DNA of 64,000 bases from Pseudomonas brassicacearum (lineage in GTDB: Bacteria; Pseudomonadota; Gammaproteobacteria; Pseudomonadales; Pseudomonadaceae): positions 1,763,430 to 1,827,429 of the forward strand of contig NZ_CP007410.1 in assembly GCF_000585995.1 (NCBI RefSeq). Direction: 5' to 3'. Under the pieces are notes generated by a model. That model had not been told where the DNA came from. It saw only the letters and a list, made by a program, of their open reading frames with translations, and did no database searches. This document shows, one piece after another, positions 19,553 through 28,398 of this stretch. The position numbers and the translations under genes were made by a program. The number at the start of each line of letters is the position of its first letter. Within the stretch, counting starts at the first letter, position 1.

Positions 19553-20116
19553 ATGCAGGCTCTCGACGCTTTGCTCAACCGTGTTTCCGTTCCGCGCCTG
19601 ATCGAACCGGCACCCACGCCCGAACAGCGTGAGGTCATGTTCGCCGCTGCGATGCGGGCCCCGGACCACGGCCAGTTGCGGCCATGGCGCTTTTTGACGG
19701 TGGAGGGACCGGCGCGTCATCGCATGGGTGAACTCCTGGCCGAAGCGGCGCGGCTCAATGATCCGCAGGCACCCGAAGCGGTGGTGGAAAAGGCCCTGAA
19801 CGGCCCATTGCGCGCGCCGCTGGTCGTGGTGGTCATTGCTCGTTTGCAGGACCATTTCAAAATCCCGAAATCCGAACAGCGGCTGGCGGCCGCCTGCGCG
19901 GCCCACGGGATTCTGCTGGCGGCTTACGCCCAAGGCGTTGGCGGGGTCTGGCGCACGGGCGAGTTGTCGTACTCACCTCATGTCGCCGAGGGCCTCGGCC
20001 TTGAAGAGGGGGAGGAGGTGATCGGTTTCCTTTACCTGGGCACGCCGCAGAAAGAAGCGCGTACGGCACCGCAGGAAGATGTCGGGCAGTTTGTCCGGGA
20101 GTGGACGGGCCAGTAA
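19553..20116 (+). CDS. Nitroreductase family protein (YdjA-like)
   Basis: A 187-residue flavin-dependent oxidoreductase. The RAPDHGQLRPWRF segment near residues 38-50 binds FMN, and the C-terminal EEVIGFLYLGTP is a family signature. Members reduce nitro compounds or quinones with NAD(P)H; the natural substrate of YdjA is unknown. The ATG at 19553 has a strong AGGAGGTGG site seven bases upstream. It is convergent with the phhC gene, with a REP palindrome between. Confidence 0.92.
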   Translation: MQALDALLNRVSVPRLIEPAPTPEQREVMFAAAMRAPDHGQLRPWRFLTVEGPARHRMGELLAEAARLNDPQAPEAVVEKALNGPLRAPLVVVVIARLQDHFKIPKSEQRLAAACAAHGILLAAYAQGVGGVWRTGELSYSPHVAEGLGLEEGEEVIGFLYLGTPQKEARTAPQEDVGQFVREWTGQ

Positions 20117-20156
20117 CGTCTCAAGGGCGGCGAATGACTTGGGGGGTGTTGATCCA

Positions 20157-20188
20157 CTGTGGCGAGGGAGCAAGCTCCCTCGCCACAG
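20157..20188. repeat. Single REP palindrome between convergent genes
   Basis: CTGTGGCGAGGGAG-CAAG-CTCCCTCGCCACAG is a perfect 14-bp stem with a four-base loop. Unlike the other REPs it is single. It could act as a bidirectional terminator for the nitroreductase and phh genes. Confidence 0.85.
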
Positions 20189-20208
20189 GGAAAGTGCCCG
20201 GCCTTGGG

Positions 20209-21402
20209 TTACTTGCAAACGTCAGCAATAGCCTCGGCCAGCAGGTCCAGGCGCGTGGCGTCGATGCCCGCCACGTTGGCCCGCCCCGTGCCCACCATGT
20301 AGACGCTGTGCCGCTCCCTCAGGCTCTTGACCTGTTTCGGCGTCAGGCCGGTGTAGGAAAACATCCCGCGTTGTACACCAATGTGGGCGAATCGTTCGCG
20401 CAAACCGTGGGGTTCGAGGGCTTCCAGCAGACCGCTGCGTAATTGCGCGATGCGCAAGCGCATGGCCTGCACTTCGTCGGCCCACAGGCTTTTGAGTTCC
20501 GGGTTGCCGAGGATCGTCGCCACCACTGCAGCGCCGTGATCGGGCGGTGTCGACCATAGGTTACGGGCGATGTTTGCCAGTTGGCTGCGGATGTCCACCA
20601 GCTTCTCGGCATCCCGGGCGCAGACGATCAGCGCGCCGGTGCGGTCGCGGTACAGGCCAAAGTTCTTCGAGCAGGAACTGGTGATCAGGACTTCCGGCAG
20701 CGCATCAGCAAACAACCGAACCGCCCAGGCGTCTTGCTCCAGTCCGTCGCCAAAGCCCTGGTAGGCAAAGTCGATCAGCGGCAGCAAACCACGGCTGCGC
20801 ACCACCTCCAGCACCTGGCGCCATTGATCATGGGACAGGTCGAAGCCGGTGGGGTTGTGGCAGCAAGCGTGCAGTAGCACCACATCGCCTTTCGGCGCCT
20901 GGTCCAGGGTCGCCAGCATCGCCTCGAAATCGAGGCGATTGTCGGCACCCACGTAGGGGTAGTGACTGGCCTTGACGCCGGCAGCGGCAAAGATGGTTTC
21001 GTGGATCGGCCAGGTCGGGTTGCTTAGCCAGACGCCCCGGCCCGGCAGGCACTGGGCGATGAAGTCGGCACTCAGGCGCAGGGCACCGGTGCCCCCCGCC
21101 GTCTGGGTCGCACCGACGCGCTTTTCGCTGATCAGCGTTGAATCGGCACCCAGCACCAGTTCATTGAGCAACTGGCCGAACGCCGCATCGCCGTGCCCGC
21201 CGATGTAGGTCTTGGTGGTCTGGCGATCCACCAACCGCTGCTCGGCCTGCTTCACTGACTGAAGAATCGGTGTCAGGCCCTGGGCGTCTTTATAGACGCC
21301 CACGCCCAGGTCGAACTTGCTCGGATTGGTGTCCGCCCCGTAGGCCTCCATCAGGCCGAGGATCGGGTCGCCGGGCACCCGGCCGATGGCATCGAAATGC
21401 AT
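20209..21402 (-). CDS. phhC: Aromatic amino acid aminotransferase PhhC
   Basis: A 397-residue class I PLP-dependent aminotransferase. The PLP lysine is in SSCSKNFGLYRDR (Lys246), with the CCHNPTGFD and IDFAYQGFGDG motifs of the aspartate/aromatic family. It converts tyrosine and phenylalanine to their 2-oxo acids as the entry to homogentisate degradation. Its ATG at 21402 touches the phhB stop codon, so translation is probably coupled. It is the last gene of phhABC. Confidence 0.95.
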   Translation of the reverse strand: MHFDAIGRVPGDPILGLMEAYGADTNPSKFDLGVGVYKDAQGLTPILQSVKQAEQRLVDRQTTKTYIGGHGDAAFGQLLNELVLGADSTLISEKRVGATQTAGGTGALRLSADFIAQCLPGRGVWLSNPTWPIHETIFAAAGVKASHYPYVGADNRLDFEAMLATLDQAPKGDVVLLHACCHNPTGFDLSHDQWRQVLEVVRSRGLLPLIDFAYQGFGDGLEQDAWAVRLFADALPEVLITSSCSKNFGLYRDRTGALIVCARDAEKLVDIRSQLANIARNLWSTPPDHGAAVVATILGNPELKSLWADEVQAMRLRIAQLRSGLLEALEPHGLRERFAHIGVQRGMFSYTGLTPKQVKSLRERHSVYMVGTGRANVAGIDATRLDLLAEAIADVCK

Positions 21403-21758
21403 TACTTGCGGCCCTCGGCGGTCTTGGCCACGTCATCGGTGCGGGCGGCCATGATGAAATCGTTGCGATGCAGGCCCTTGATGGAGTGGCTCCACCAGGT
21501 CACGGTGACTTTGCCCCACTCGGTGAGCAGGCCAGGGTGATGACCTTCGGCCTCGGAGATTTCACCGACGGCGTTGGTGAATGCCAGGGCGTGCTTGAAA
21601 TTCTTGAACAGGAATACTTTTTCCAGCTGCATCACGCCGTCACGCACTTCGATGTTCCAGTCCGGGATCTGCTTGATCAGTAGCGGCAGTTCTTCGTCGC
21701 TGACTTGCGGGGCGTCGGCGCGGCAGGCTTCGCAATGGGCTTGGTTCAGAGTGTTCAT
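21402..21758 (-). CDS. phhB: Pterin-4a-carbinolamine dehydratase PhhB
   Basis: A 118-residue protein with the family pattern [18 protein letters not shown] and [10 protein letters not shown]. It dehydrates the 4a-hydroxytetrahydropterin formed by PhhA so the cofactor can be recycled. The open frame extends far upstream over phhA; the ATG at 21758, preceded by AGGAA, begins the conserved [12 protein letters not shown]. It lies 100 bp after phhA and overlaps the phhC start by one base. Confidence 0.95.
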   Translation of the reverse strand: MNTLNQAHCEACRADAPQVSDEELPLLIKQIPDWNIEVRDGVMQLEKVFLFKNFKHALAFTNAVGEISEAEGHHPGLLTEWGKVTVTWWSHSIKGLHRNDFIMAARTDDVAKTAEGRK

Positions 21759-21858
21759 CAATGTGTTCCTGGATCGAATATTGGAAAAACGTCGATGCAC
21801 CCACGCTAAAGCAAAGCTGCGCTGTGCAACAGACTCAATTGAGATCAAAAGCTGCGGT

Positions 21859-22644
21859 TCACGCGGCTTTTGGTGGAAATTTCGGTGTATGCAAGCCCAA
21901 TTCCCGACCGCGCTTGACCATGCCCATGATGTCTTCATGAGCCAGGTCGAACAGGCGCTTGAGTTCAGGCAGCACGAAGTACACGGGCTGCAGGATGTCG
22001 ATGCGGTAAGGCGTGCGCATGGCTTCCAGGGGATCGAAGGCTTGGTGTTCCGGCTCGTCCGAGAGGCAGTAAACGGTTTCCTTCGGCGAAGACAGAATGC
22101 CACCGCCGTAGATGCGTCGGCCTTGCGGGGTTTGCACCAGGCCGAACTCGATGGTCATCCAGTACAGGCGTGCCAGGTAGACGCGTTCTTCCTTGGAGGC
22201 CTGTAGGCCAAGTTTGCCGTAGGTGTGGGTGAATTCGGCAAACCAGGGGTTGGTCAGCAGCGGACAGTGGCCGAAGATCTCGTGGAATATGTCCGGCTCT
22301 TGCAGGTAATCCAGTTCTTCACGGGTACGAATAAAGGTCGCGACCGGAAACTGCTTGCTGGCGAGTAATTCAAAGAACGTCTGGAAAGGGATCAGCGCCG
22401 GCACCCGGGCGACTTGCCAGCCCGTGGTCGCGCCCAGCACCTGGTTGATTTCGCCCAGTTGCGGAATGCGATCGTGGGGCAGGCCAAGCTTGTCGATGCC
22501 GTCCAGGTATTCCTGGCACGCACGACCTTCGATGACTTTCAGCTGGCGGGTGATCAGCGTATTCCACACCGCGTGTTCTTCGGCGGGGTAGTGGATAAAA
22601 CCTTGCGCATCGGGCTCGCGGGCCACGTACTGCGTCTGCTTCAT
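21859..22644 (-). CDS. phhA: Phenylalanine-4-hydroxylase PhhA
   Basis: A 261-residue iron-dependent, tetrahydropterin-using monooxygenase that makes tyrosine from phenylalanine. The iron ligands are seen in FHEIFGHCP (two histidines) and YWMTIEFGL (glutamate). The protein has only the catalytic domain, as usual in bacteria. The ATG at 22644 follows CAGGAGAG. It is the first gene of phhABC and diverges from phhR. The leader holds a perfect palindrome at 22662-22678 and a PhhR-box-like site at 22780-22797. Confidence 0.96.
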   Translation of the reverse strand: MKQTQYVAREPDAQGFIHYPAEEHAVWNTLITRQLKVIEGRACQEYLDGIDKLGLPHDRIPQLGEINQVLGATTGWQVARVPALIPFQTFFELLASKQFPVATFIRTREELDYLQEPDIFHEIFGHCPLLTNPWFAEFTHTYGKLGLQASKEERVYLARLYWMTIEFGLVQTPQGRRIYGGGILSSPKETVYCLSDEPEHQAFDPLEAMRTPYRIDILQPVYFVLPELKRLFDLAHEDIMGMVKRGRELGLHTPKFPPKAA

Positions 22645-22661
22645 GCTGCTCTCCTGCTGAT

Positions 22662-22678
22662 TTTCCCTCGGAGGGAAA
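22662..22678 (-). promoter_or_regulatory. 17-bp palindrome in the phhA leader
   Basis: TTTCCCTC-C-GAGGGAAA, read on the minus strand, is a perfect eight-base inverted repeat 18 bases before the phhA start and just upstream of its ribosome site. It could be an operator or an RNA hairpin affecting translation. No T-run follows, so it is not a terminator. Confidence 0.5.
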
Positions 22679-22779
22679 GGCTGTTTGTTTTTATGTCCAG
22701 CGATGCATTAGAGATAACTCGAAGCAGGGGCGCGTGCAGCAGGAGAGCGCAGGTGGATAGGGACGAGTACGTGTCATTT

Positions 22780-22797
22780 TGTAAAGTTTTCGTTACG
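22780..22797 (-). promoter_or_regulatory. Candidate PhhR/TyrR box in the phhA-phhR region
   Basis: TGTAAA-N6-GTTACG resembles the TyrR/PhhR box TGTAAA-N6-TTTACA, with a perfect left half and an imperfect right half. It lies about 135 bases upstream of phhA and 260 bases upstream of phhR. Outside this site, the palindrome and the REP, the 414-bp gap 22645-23058 shows nothing else I can name. Confidence 0.5.
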
Positions 22798-22910
22798 TAT
22801 AGGGTCCGGCTGCGGCCATGCCGAGAATTTTGGCTGGGAAATGGCCTACAGCTGTCACATAATCTTGACAACTATTTGTGTGCCTAGACAAAAAAACCAA
22901 CACAAAACCC

Positions 22911-23003
22911 GTGGCGAGGGAGCTTGCTCCCGCTGGACTGCGCAGCAGTCCCAAAAACAGGGACGCTTCGCAACCCAGCGGGAGCAAGCTCCCTCGCCAC
23001 AGG
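22911..23003. repeat. REP pair between phhA and phhR
   Basis: Two inverted GTGGCGAGGGAGCTTGCTCCCGCTGG units with inner hairpins (GACTGCGCAGCAGTCC and an imperfect GGACGCTTCGCAACC). Unusually for REPs it sits in a divergent intergenic region, within the phhR leader. Confidence 0.9.
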
Positions 23004-23058
23004 ACGTGTGTTGGACTTGAATGGGGCACCACTCTCTCATCCACATCCGGGCCTTTTT

Positions 23059-24618
23059 ATGCGGATCAAAGTCCATTGCCAGAATCGCATCGGCATCCTG
23101 CGGGACATTCTCAATCTGTTGGTGGAGTACGGGATCAACGTCGCCCGAGGGGAGGTGGGTGGCGAGCATGGCAATGCGATTTATCTGCACTGTCCGAACC
23201 TGATCAACATCCAGTTCCAGGCGCTACGGCCGAAATTCGAGGGCATCGCCGGTGTATTCGGCGTCAAGCGCGTGGGGCTGATGCCCAGCGAGCGGCGGCA
23301 CATGGAGCTCAACGCGTTGCTCGGTGCCTTGGAGTTTCCGGTGCTGTCCATCGACATGGGCGGCTCCATCGTCGCCGCCAACCGGGCAGCGGCGCAGTTA
23401 CTCGGGGTGCGGGTGGACGAAGTGCCGGGGATTCCGCTGTCCCGGTATGCCGAGGATTTCGATTTGCCGGAGTTGGTGCGCGCCAACCAGTCGCGGATCA
23501 ACGGGCTGCGGGTCAAGGTCAAGGGCGATGTGTTCCTGGCCGACATCGCGCCGCTGCAATCGGAGCACGACGACAGCGAGGCCATGGCCGGTGCAGTGTT
23601 GACGTTGCACCGGGCCGACCGGGTGGGCGAGCGCATCTACAACGTGCGCAAGCAGGAGCTGCGCGGCTTCGACAGTATTTTCCAGAGTTCGAAAGTGATG
23701 GCGGCGGTGGTCCGTGAGGCCCGGCGCATGGCGCCGTTGGACGCGCCGCTCCTGATAGAGGGCGAGACCGGCACCGGCAAGGAATTGCTGGCCCGGGCCT
23801 GTCACCTGGCAAGCCCGCGCGGGCAATCGCCCTTGATGGCGCTCAATTGTGCCGGGCTGCCGGAGTCCATGGCCGAGACCGAGCTGTTCGGCTACGGTCC
23901 TGGCGCCTTCGAGGGTGCCCGGGCGGAAGGCAAGCTCGGCCTGTTGGAACTGACCGCCGGCGGTACGCTGTTTCTCGACGGCGTCGGGGAAATGAGCCCG
24001 CGCCTGCAAGTGAAACTGCTGCGCTTTCTGCAGGATGGGTGCTTCCGGCGTGTCGGCAGCGATGAAGAGGTGTACCTGGACGTCAGGGTGATCTGCGCCA
24101 CCCAGGTGGATTTGTCCGAACTCTGCGCCCGGGGAGAATTCCGTCAAGATTTGTACCACCGCTTGAACGTCCTTTCGCTACACATCCCGCCACTGCGCGA
24201 ATGCCTCGATGGCCTGGCACCGCTGGTGGAGCATTTTCTCGACCAGGCCAGTCGCCAGATCGGTTGTCCGCTGCCCAAGCTGGCCCCGGCGGCGATGGAC
24301 CGTCTCAGTCACTACCACTGGCCGGGCAACGTCCGGCAGCTGGAAAACGTGCTGTTCCAGGCTGTTTCCCTGTGTGATGGCGGCACGGTGAAGGCCGAGC
24401 ATATCCGCCTGCCGGACTATGGCGTGCGTCAGCCCCTTGGCGATTTCTCCCTCGAAGGCGGGTTGGACGACATTGTCGGGCGTTTCGAGAAAGCCGTGCT
24501 GGAGCGGCTGTACTCCGAACACCCTAGCAGCCGGCAATTGGGCAAGCGGTTGGGGGTTTCCCATACCACCATTGCCAATAAGTTGCGGGAGTATGAGGTG
24601 GGTAAAACCGAGTCATAG
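23059..24618 (+). CDS. phhR: Aromatic amino acid responsive regulator PhhR (TyrR family)
   Basis: A 519-residue TyrR-type regulator: N-terminal ACT domain (MRIKVHCQNRIGILRDIL), PAS domain (about 80-180), AAA+ domain with Walker A GETGTGKE, Walker B-like GGTLFLDGVGEM and FRQDLYHRLNVL, and a C-terminal HTH (RQLGKRLGVSHTTIANKLREYEV). The sigma-54-contacting GAFTGA loop reads GAFEGA, so it probably activates with sigma-70, like TyrR. It should control phhABC in response to phenylalanine and tyrosine. The open frame reaches 22924 through the REP; the ATG at 23059 begins the ACT domain. No strong ribosome site is visible. Confidence 0.94.
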   Translation: MRIKVHCQNRIGILRDILNLLVEYGINVARGEVGGEHGNAIYLHCPNLINIQFQALRPKFEGIAGVFGVKRVGLMPSERRHMELNALLGALEFPVLSIDMGGSIVAANRAAAQLLGVRVDEVPGIPLSRYAEDFDLPELVRANQSRINGLRVKVKGDVFLADIAPLQSEHDDSEAMAGAVLTLHRADRVGERIYNVRKQELRGFDSIFQSSKVMAAVVREARRMAPLDAPLLIEGETGTGKELLARACHLASPRGQSPLMALNCAGLPESMAETELFGYGPGAFEGARAEGKLGLLELTAGGTLFLDGVGEMSPRLQVKLLRFLQDGCFRRVGSDEEVYLDVRVICATQVDLSELCARGEFRQDLYHRLNVLSLHIPPLRECLDGLAPLVEHFLDQASRQIGCPLPKLAPAAMDRLSHYHWPGNVRQLENVLFQAVSLCDGGTVKAEHIRLPDYGVRQPLGDFSLEGGLDDIVGRFEKAVLERLYSEHPSSRQLGKRLGVSHTTIANKLREYEVGKTES

Positions 24619-24647
24619 CTATTTATCTGTTGCGTTTTTACGGGCCT

Positions 24648-24742
24648 CATCGCGAGCAAGCTCGCTCCCACATGAATCTTCAGTGTTCACTGGACTTGTC
24701 GGCATCCAGATAACCCTGTGGGAGCTTGCTCGCGATGGCGGC
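24648..24742. repeat. REP pair downstream of phhR
   Basis: Inverted ATCGCGAGCAAGCTCGCTCCCACA and TGTGGGAGCTTGCTCGCGAT arms around a 40-base centre; the right arm lacks four bases of the usual GGGAGCGAGCTTGC. This element, the terminator at 24778 and the flgF promoter fill the 333-bp gap 24619-24951. Confidence 0.88.
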
Positions 24743-24777
24743 AGTGGCCGTTACTCAAGGACAAGCATTGCCACCCA

Positions 24778-24803
24778 CCGGCACGATACCGCCGGTTTTT
24801 CGT
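24778..24803 (+). terminator. Probable rho-independent terminator before flgF
   Basis: ACCGGC-acgatacc-GCCGGT followed by TTTT. It lies downstream of phhR and upstream of the flgF promoter and separates the two transcription units. Confidence 0.65.
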
Positions 24804-24879
24804 CTTCGATAGATTTCCCTGATCTCTTCCAGTCCCCCCAACCCTTTGTTTACCGGGCCCATCAGCGCCAGAAAAAAGT

Positions 24880-24895
24880 TGGTCTGCAAATTGCT
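24880..24895 (+). promoter_or_regulatory. Sigma-54 promoter of the flgF operon
   Basis: TGGTCTGCAAATTGCT has GG (24881-24882) and GC (24893-24894) separated by ten bases, close to the TGGCAC-N5-TTGC consensus. It lies about 55 bases before the flgF GTG start. Class II flagellar genes in Pseudomonas are RpoN- and FleQ-dependent. Confidence 0.75.
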
Positions 24896-24951
24896 TAAGG
24901 CTGTGCAACACAGCAGTGGACGGCAAACGTCCGGCATGCAGAGGAACGACA

Positions 24952-25689
24952 GTGGACAAGTACCTTTATGTGGCAATGACCGGCGCCAGCCAGAACGCGC
25001 TGGCGCAACGAGCCCATGCCAACAACCTGGCGAACATCTCCACCAACGGTTTTCAGAAAGACCTGGAGCAGGCCCGCTCGATGCCGGTATTCGGCGACAG
25101 CTTTCCGGCGCGGGCATTTGCCATGTCCGAGCGGCCTGCCACTGACTTCACGCCGGGTGCGCTGGTGGAAACCGGTCGTGACCTCGATGTCGCGGTCAGC
25201 GGGCCGGGCTGGATGGCCGTGCAGAATCCCGATGGCGGTGAAAGCTACGTGCGCACCGGCAGCCTCAATGTCGATGCCCTGGGCGTGCTGCGGGCCGGCA
25301 ACGGCATGCCGGTGATGGGCAATGGTGGGCCGATCGCCGTGCCGCCGGAGCAGAAAATCGAAATCGGCCAGGACGGCACCATCAGCATCCGCGCCATGGG
25401 CGAAGGTCCGCGTGTGATGGCTGAAGTCGACCGCATCAAGCTGGTCAACCCGGACCTCAAGACTATGACCAAGGGCCTGGACGGTTCGATCCGGACCAAG
25501 GACGGCCAGCCGGCGCCCATCGATGGCAACGTGCAGCTGGTGTCCGGGTTCCAGGAAGCGAGCAACGTCAATGCCGTGGATGAGATGACTTCGGTGCTGG
25601 CCCTGGCCAAGCAATTCGAGCTTCACGTCAAGATGATGAACACCGCCAAAGAAGGCGACGAGGCCATGGCCCGGGTCTTGCAGATCTAA
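24952..25689 (+). CDS. flgF: Flagellar basal-body rod protein FlgF
   Basis: A 245-residue proximal-rod protein exported by the flagellar type III apparatus. The N-terminus has the rod/hook signature ASQNALAQRAHANNLANISTNGF, and the C-terminus (VDEMTSVLALAKQFELHVKMM) forms the matching coiled coil. The GTG at 24952 with GAGGAA upstream gives MDKYLYVAMTGA, which fits FlgF proteins. It is the first gene of flgFGHIJKL; flgBCDE is not upstream, where phhR is found instead. Confidence 0.96.
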   Translation: MDKYLYVAMTGASQNALAQRAHANNLANISTNGFQKDLEQARSMPVFGDSFPARAFAMSERPATDFTPGALVETGRDLDVAVSGPGWMAVQNPDGGESYVRTGSLNVDALGVLRAGNGMPVMGNGGPIAVPPEQKIEIGQDGTISIRAMGEGPRVMAEVDRIKLVNPDLKTMTKGLDGSIRTKDGQPAPIDGNVQLVSGFQEASNVNAVDEMTSVLALAKQFELHVKMMNTAKEGDEAMARVLQI

Positions 25690-25738
25690 TCATTAATTAC
25701 AGCGCTGCGCCGAAAAACAGGCGTACGAGGAGAATCGA

Positions 25739-26524
25739 ATGCTTCCGGCTCTATGGGTTGCCAAAACAGGTCTGTCCGCCCAGGACACTAACCTGACGAC
25801 CATTTCCAACAACCTGGCGAACGTCTCGACCACGGGTTTCAAACGTGATCGCGCTGAGTTCCAAGACCTGCTGTACCAGGTCAAACGCCAGCCAGGCGCC
25901 CAGTCGACCCAGGACAGCGAACTGCCGTCGGGCCTGCAAGTGGGTACCGGTGTGCGCATTGTCGGCACCCAGAAAAACTTCACGGCCGGCAGCCTGCAAA
26001 CCACCGAGCAACCGCTGGACATGGCCATCGATGGTCGCGGTTTCTTCCAGATCCTGCAGCCGGACGGCACCACGTCCTACACCCGTGACGGTACATTCCA
26101 CCTCGATTCCAACGGCCAGATCGTCAACGCCAGCGGTTTCGCCCTGGAACCGGCCATCATCATCCCGAACGACGCCCAAACCTTCACCGTTGGCCGTGAT
26201 GGCACCGTGTCCATCACGGTGGCGGGCAACCCGGCCTCCCAAGTGATCGGCAACCTGCAGACCGCCGACTTCATCAACCCGGCTGGCCTGCAAGCGGTGG
26301 GCAACAACCTGTTCCTGGAAACCGCCGCCAGTGGTGCGCCGCAAGTCGGCACACCGGGCCTCAACGGTTTTGGCACCACGCTGCAGAACACCCTGGAAAC
26401 GTCCAACGTGAGCACCGTGGAGGAGATGGTCAACATGATCACCACCCAGCGCGCCTACGAGATGAACTCCAAGGTGATCTCCACCGCCGACCAGATGCTT
26501 TCGTTCGTTACGCAGAATCTGTAA
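25739..26524 (+). CDS. flgG: Flagellar distal rod protein FlgG
   Basis: A 261-residue distal-rod subunit. It begins with [21 protein letters not shown] and carries the [24 protein letters not shown] signature; the C-terminus has [24 protein letters not shown]. Length equals the usual FlgG. It starts 49 bp after flgF with an AGGAG-like site. Confidence 0.97.
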   Translation: MLPALWVAKTGLSAQDTNLTTISNNLANVSTTGFKRDRAEFQDLLYQVKRQPGAQSTQDSELPSGLQVGTGVRIVGTQKNFTAGSLQTTEQPLDMAIDGRGFFQILQPDGTTSYTRDGTFHLDSNGQIVNASGFALEPAIIIPNDAQTFTVGRDGTVSITVAGNPASQVIGNLQTADFINPAGLQAVGNNLFLETAASGAPQVGTPGLNGFGTTLQNTLETSNVSTVEEMVNMITTQRAYEMNSKVISTADQMLSFVTQNL

Positions 26525-26576
26525 TCACGTCTATAGAGGCGGCCTGAGGTCGCCTGCAACACCGAGAGGTAGGGTC

Positions 26577-27272
26577 ATGAATCGCTTCGTATCTGTTCTG
26601 GCACTGAGTGGCATCACCGCACTCGCGGGCTGTGTCGGGCCAACGCCCAAGCCCAATGACCCGTACTACGCCCCGGTGTTGCCGCGCACACCGTTGCCGG
26701 CCGCCGCCAACAATGGCTCGATCTACCAGGCCGGTTTTGAGCAGAATCTATACAGCGATCGCAAGGCCTTCCGGGTCGGTGACATCATCACCATCACCCT
26801 GAACGAGCGGACCCAGGCCAGCAAGAACGCCAACTCGCAAATGGACAAGACCAGTAATACCAGCGTCGGCCTGACGTCGTTGTTCGGCTCCAGCCTCACC
26901 ACCAACAACCCGATCGGCAGCGGTGACCTGAGCCTCAACGCCGGTTACGGTTCTGACCGGGCCACCAAGGGCGACAGCAAATCTGGCCAGAGCAACAGCC
27001 TGACCGGTTCCATCACCGTGACCGTTGCCGACGTGTTGCCCAACGGCATCATCGTTGTGCGGGGCGAGAAGTGGCTGACCCTCAACACCGGTGACGAACT
27101 GGTGCGCATCGCTGGCATGGTTCGCGCCGATGACATCGCCACCGATAACACTGTTTCGTCGACCCGGGTGGCCGATGCTCGTATCACCTACTCGGGTACC
27201 GGTGCCTTTGCCGATGCGAGTCAGCCGGGTTGGTTCGACCGTTTCTTCCTCAGCCCGAAATTCCCTTTCTAG
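26577..27272 (+). CDS. flgH: Flagellar L-ring protein FlgH
   Basis: A 231-residue outer-membrane lipoprotein that forms the L-ring bushing. The lipobox LAGC places the lipidated cysteine at residue 19. Conserved segments include [16 protein letters not shown] and [17 protein letters not shown]. It follows flgG by 52 bp, and its stop codon abuts the flgI start. Confidence 0.97.
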   Translation: MNRFVSVLALSGITALAGCVGPTPKPNDPYYAPVLPRTPLPAAANNGSIYQAGFEQNLYSDRKAFRVGDIITITLNERTQASKNANSQMDKTSNTSVGLTSLFGSSLTTNNPIGSGDLSLNAGYGSDRATKGDSKSGQSNSLTGSITVTVADVLPNGIIVVRGEKWLTLNTGDELVRIAGMVRADDIATDNTVSSTRVADARITYSGTGAFADASQPGWFDRFFLSPKFPF

Positions 27273-28388
27273 GTGGCCCAGTTGAATCTTAAGCAGCTGT
27301 TGATGGGTGCGTTGGTGATGTCGGCAGCCTTTACCGCTCAAGCCGAGCGTCTGAAGGACATTGCCAGCATTTCCGGCGTGCGTTCCAACCAGTTGATCGG
27401 CTACGGCCTGGTCGTGGGCCTGAACGGCACCGGTGACCAGACCACCCAGACCCCGTTCACCCTGCAGACCTTCAACAACATGCTGTCGCAGTTCGGCATC
27501 AAGGTGCCGGCAGGTTCCGGCAACGTGCAGTTGAAAAACGTCGCGGCGGTGTCGATCAGTGCCGATCTGCCGGCGTTCGCCAAGCCCGGCCAGCAGGTGG
27601 ATATCACCGTTTCTTCCATCGGTAACTCCAAGAGCCTGCGCGGCGGCACCTTGCTGCTGACGCCGCTCAAGGGTATCGATGGCAACGTCTACGCCATTGC
27701 CCAGGGCAACCTGGTGGTGGGCGGTTTCGATGCCGAAGGGCGCGATGGTTCCAAGATCACCGTCAACGTTCCGTCGGCCGGTCGCATCCCTGGCGGTGCG
27801 TCGGTGGAGCGTGCTGTGCCGAGTGGTTTCAACCAGGGCAACAGCCTGACCCTGAACCTTAACCGTTCCGACTTCACCACCGCCAAGCGCATCGTCGACA
27901 AGATCAACGACCTGCTTGGCCCAGGCGTGGCCCAAGCGCTCGATGGTGGCTCGATTCGCGTCACCGCGCCCCTTGATCCAAGCCAGCGGGTCGACTATCT
28001 GTCGATCCTGGAAAACCTAGAAGTCGATCCGGGCCAGGCGGTGGCGAAAGTCATCATCAACTCGCGTACCGGCACCATCGTGATCGGCCAGAACGTCAAG
28101 GTTTCTCCAGCCGCCGTGACCCACGGCAGCCTGACCGTGACCATCACCGAAGACCCGATCGTCAGCCAGCCAGGACCGTTGTCCAACGGCCAGACCGCCG
28201 TGGTACCCCGTTCGCGGGTCAATGCCGAGCAAGAAGCCAAGCCGATGTTCAAGTTCGGCCCGGGCACTACCCTGGATGAAATCGTCCGGGCAGTGAACCA
28301 GGTCGGCGCGGCGCCGGGCGACTTGATGGCGATTCTCGAAGCCTTGAAGCAGGCCGGCGCGTTGCAAGCCGACCTGATCGTGATTTGA
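27273..28388 (+). CDS. flgI: Flagellar P-ring protein FlgI
   Basis: A 371-residue periplasmic P-ring subunit. A Sec signal peptide ends at AQA before [11 protein letters not shown]; the [19 protein letters not shown] segment is the strongest family signature. The GTG at 27273 begins directly after the flgH stop; a TTG at 27282, six bases from AGGTGG, is a reasonable alternative start. Both retain the signal peptide. Confidence 0.96.
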   Translation: MAQLNLKQLLMGALVMSAAFTAQAERLKDIASISGVRSNQLIGYGLVVGLNGTGDQTTQTPFTLQTFNNMLSQFGIKVPAGSGNVQLKNVAAVSISADLPAFAKPGQQVDITVSSIGNSKSLRGGTLLLTPLKGIDGNVYAIAQGNLVVGGFDAEGRDGSKITVNVPSAGRIPGGASVERAVPSGFNQGNSLTLNLNRSDFTTAKRIVDKINDLLGPGVAQALDGGSIRVTAPLDPSQRVDYLSILENLEVDPGQAVAKVIINSRTGTIVIGQNVKVSPAAVTHGSLTVTITEDPIVSQPGPLSNGQTAVVPRSRVNAEQEAKPMFKFGPGTTLDEIVRAVNQVGAAPGDLMAILEALKQAGALQADLIVI

Positions 28389-28398
28389 GGACCGATCC

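Noticed and set aside
20157..23003. Repeated palindromes considered as a CRISPR array
   Set aside because: The repeats are widely and irregularly spaced, are REP palindromes, and no cas genes are present.
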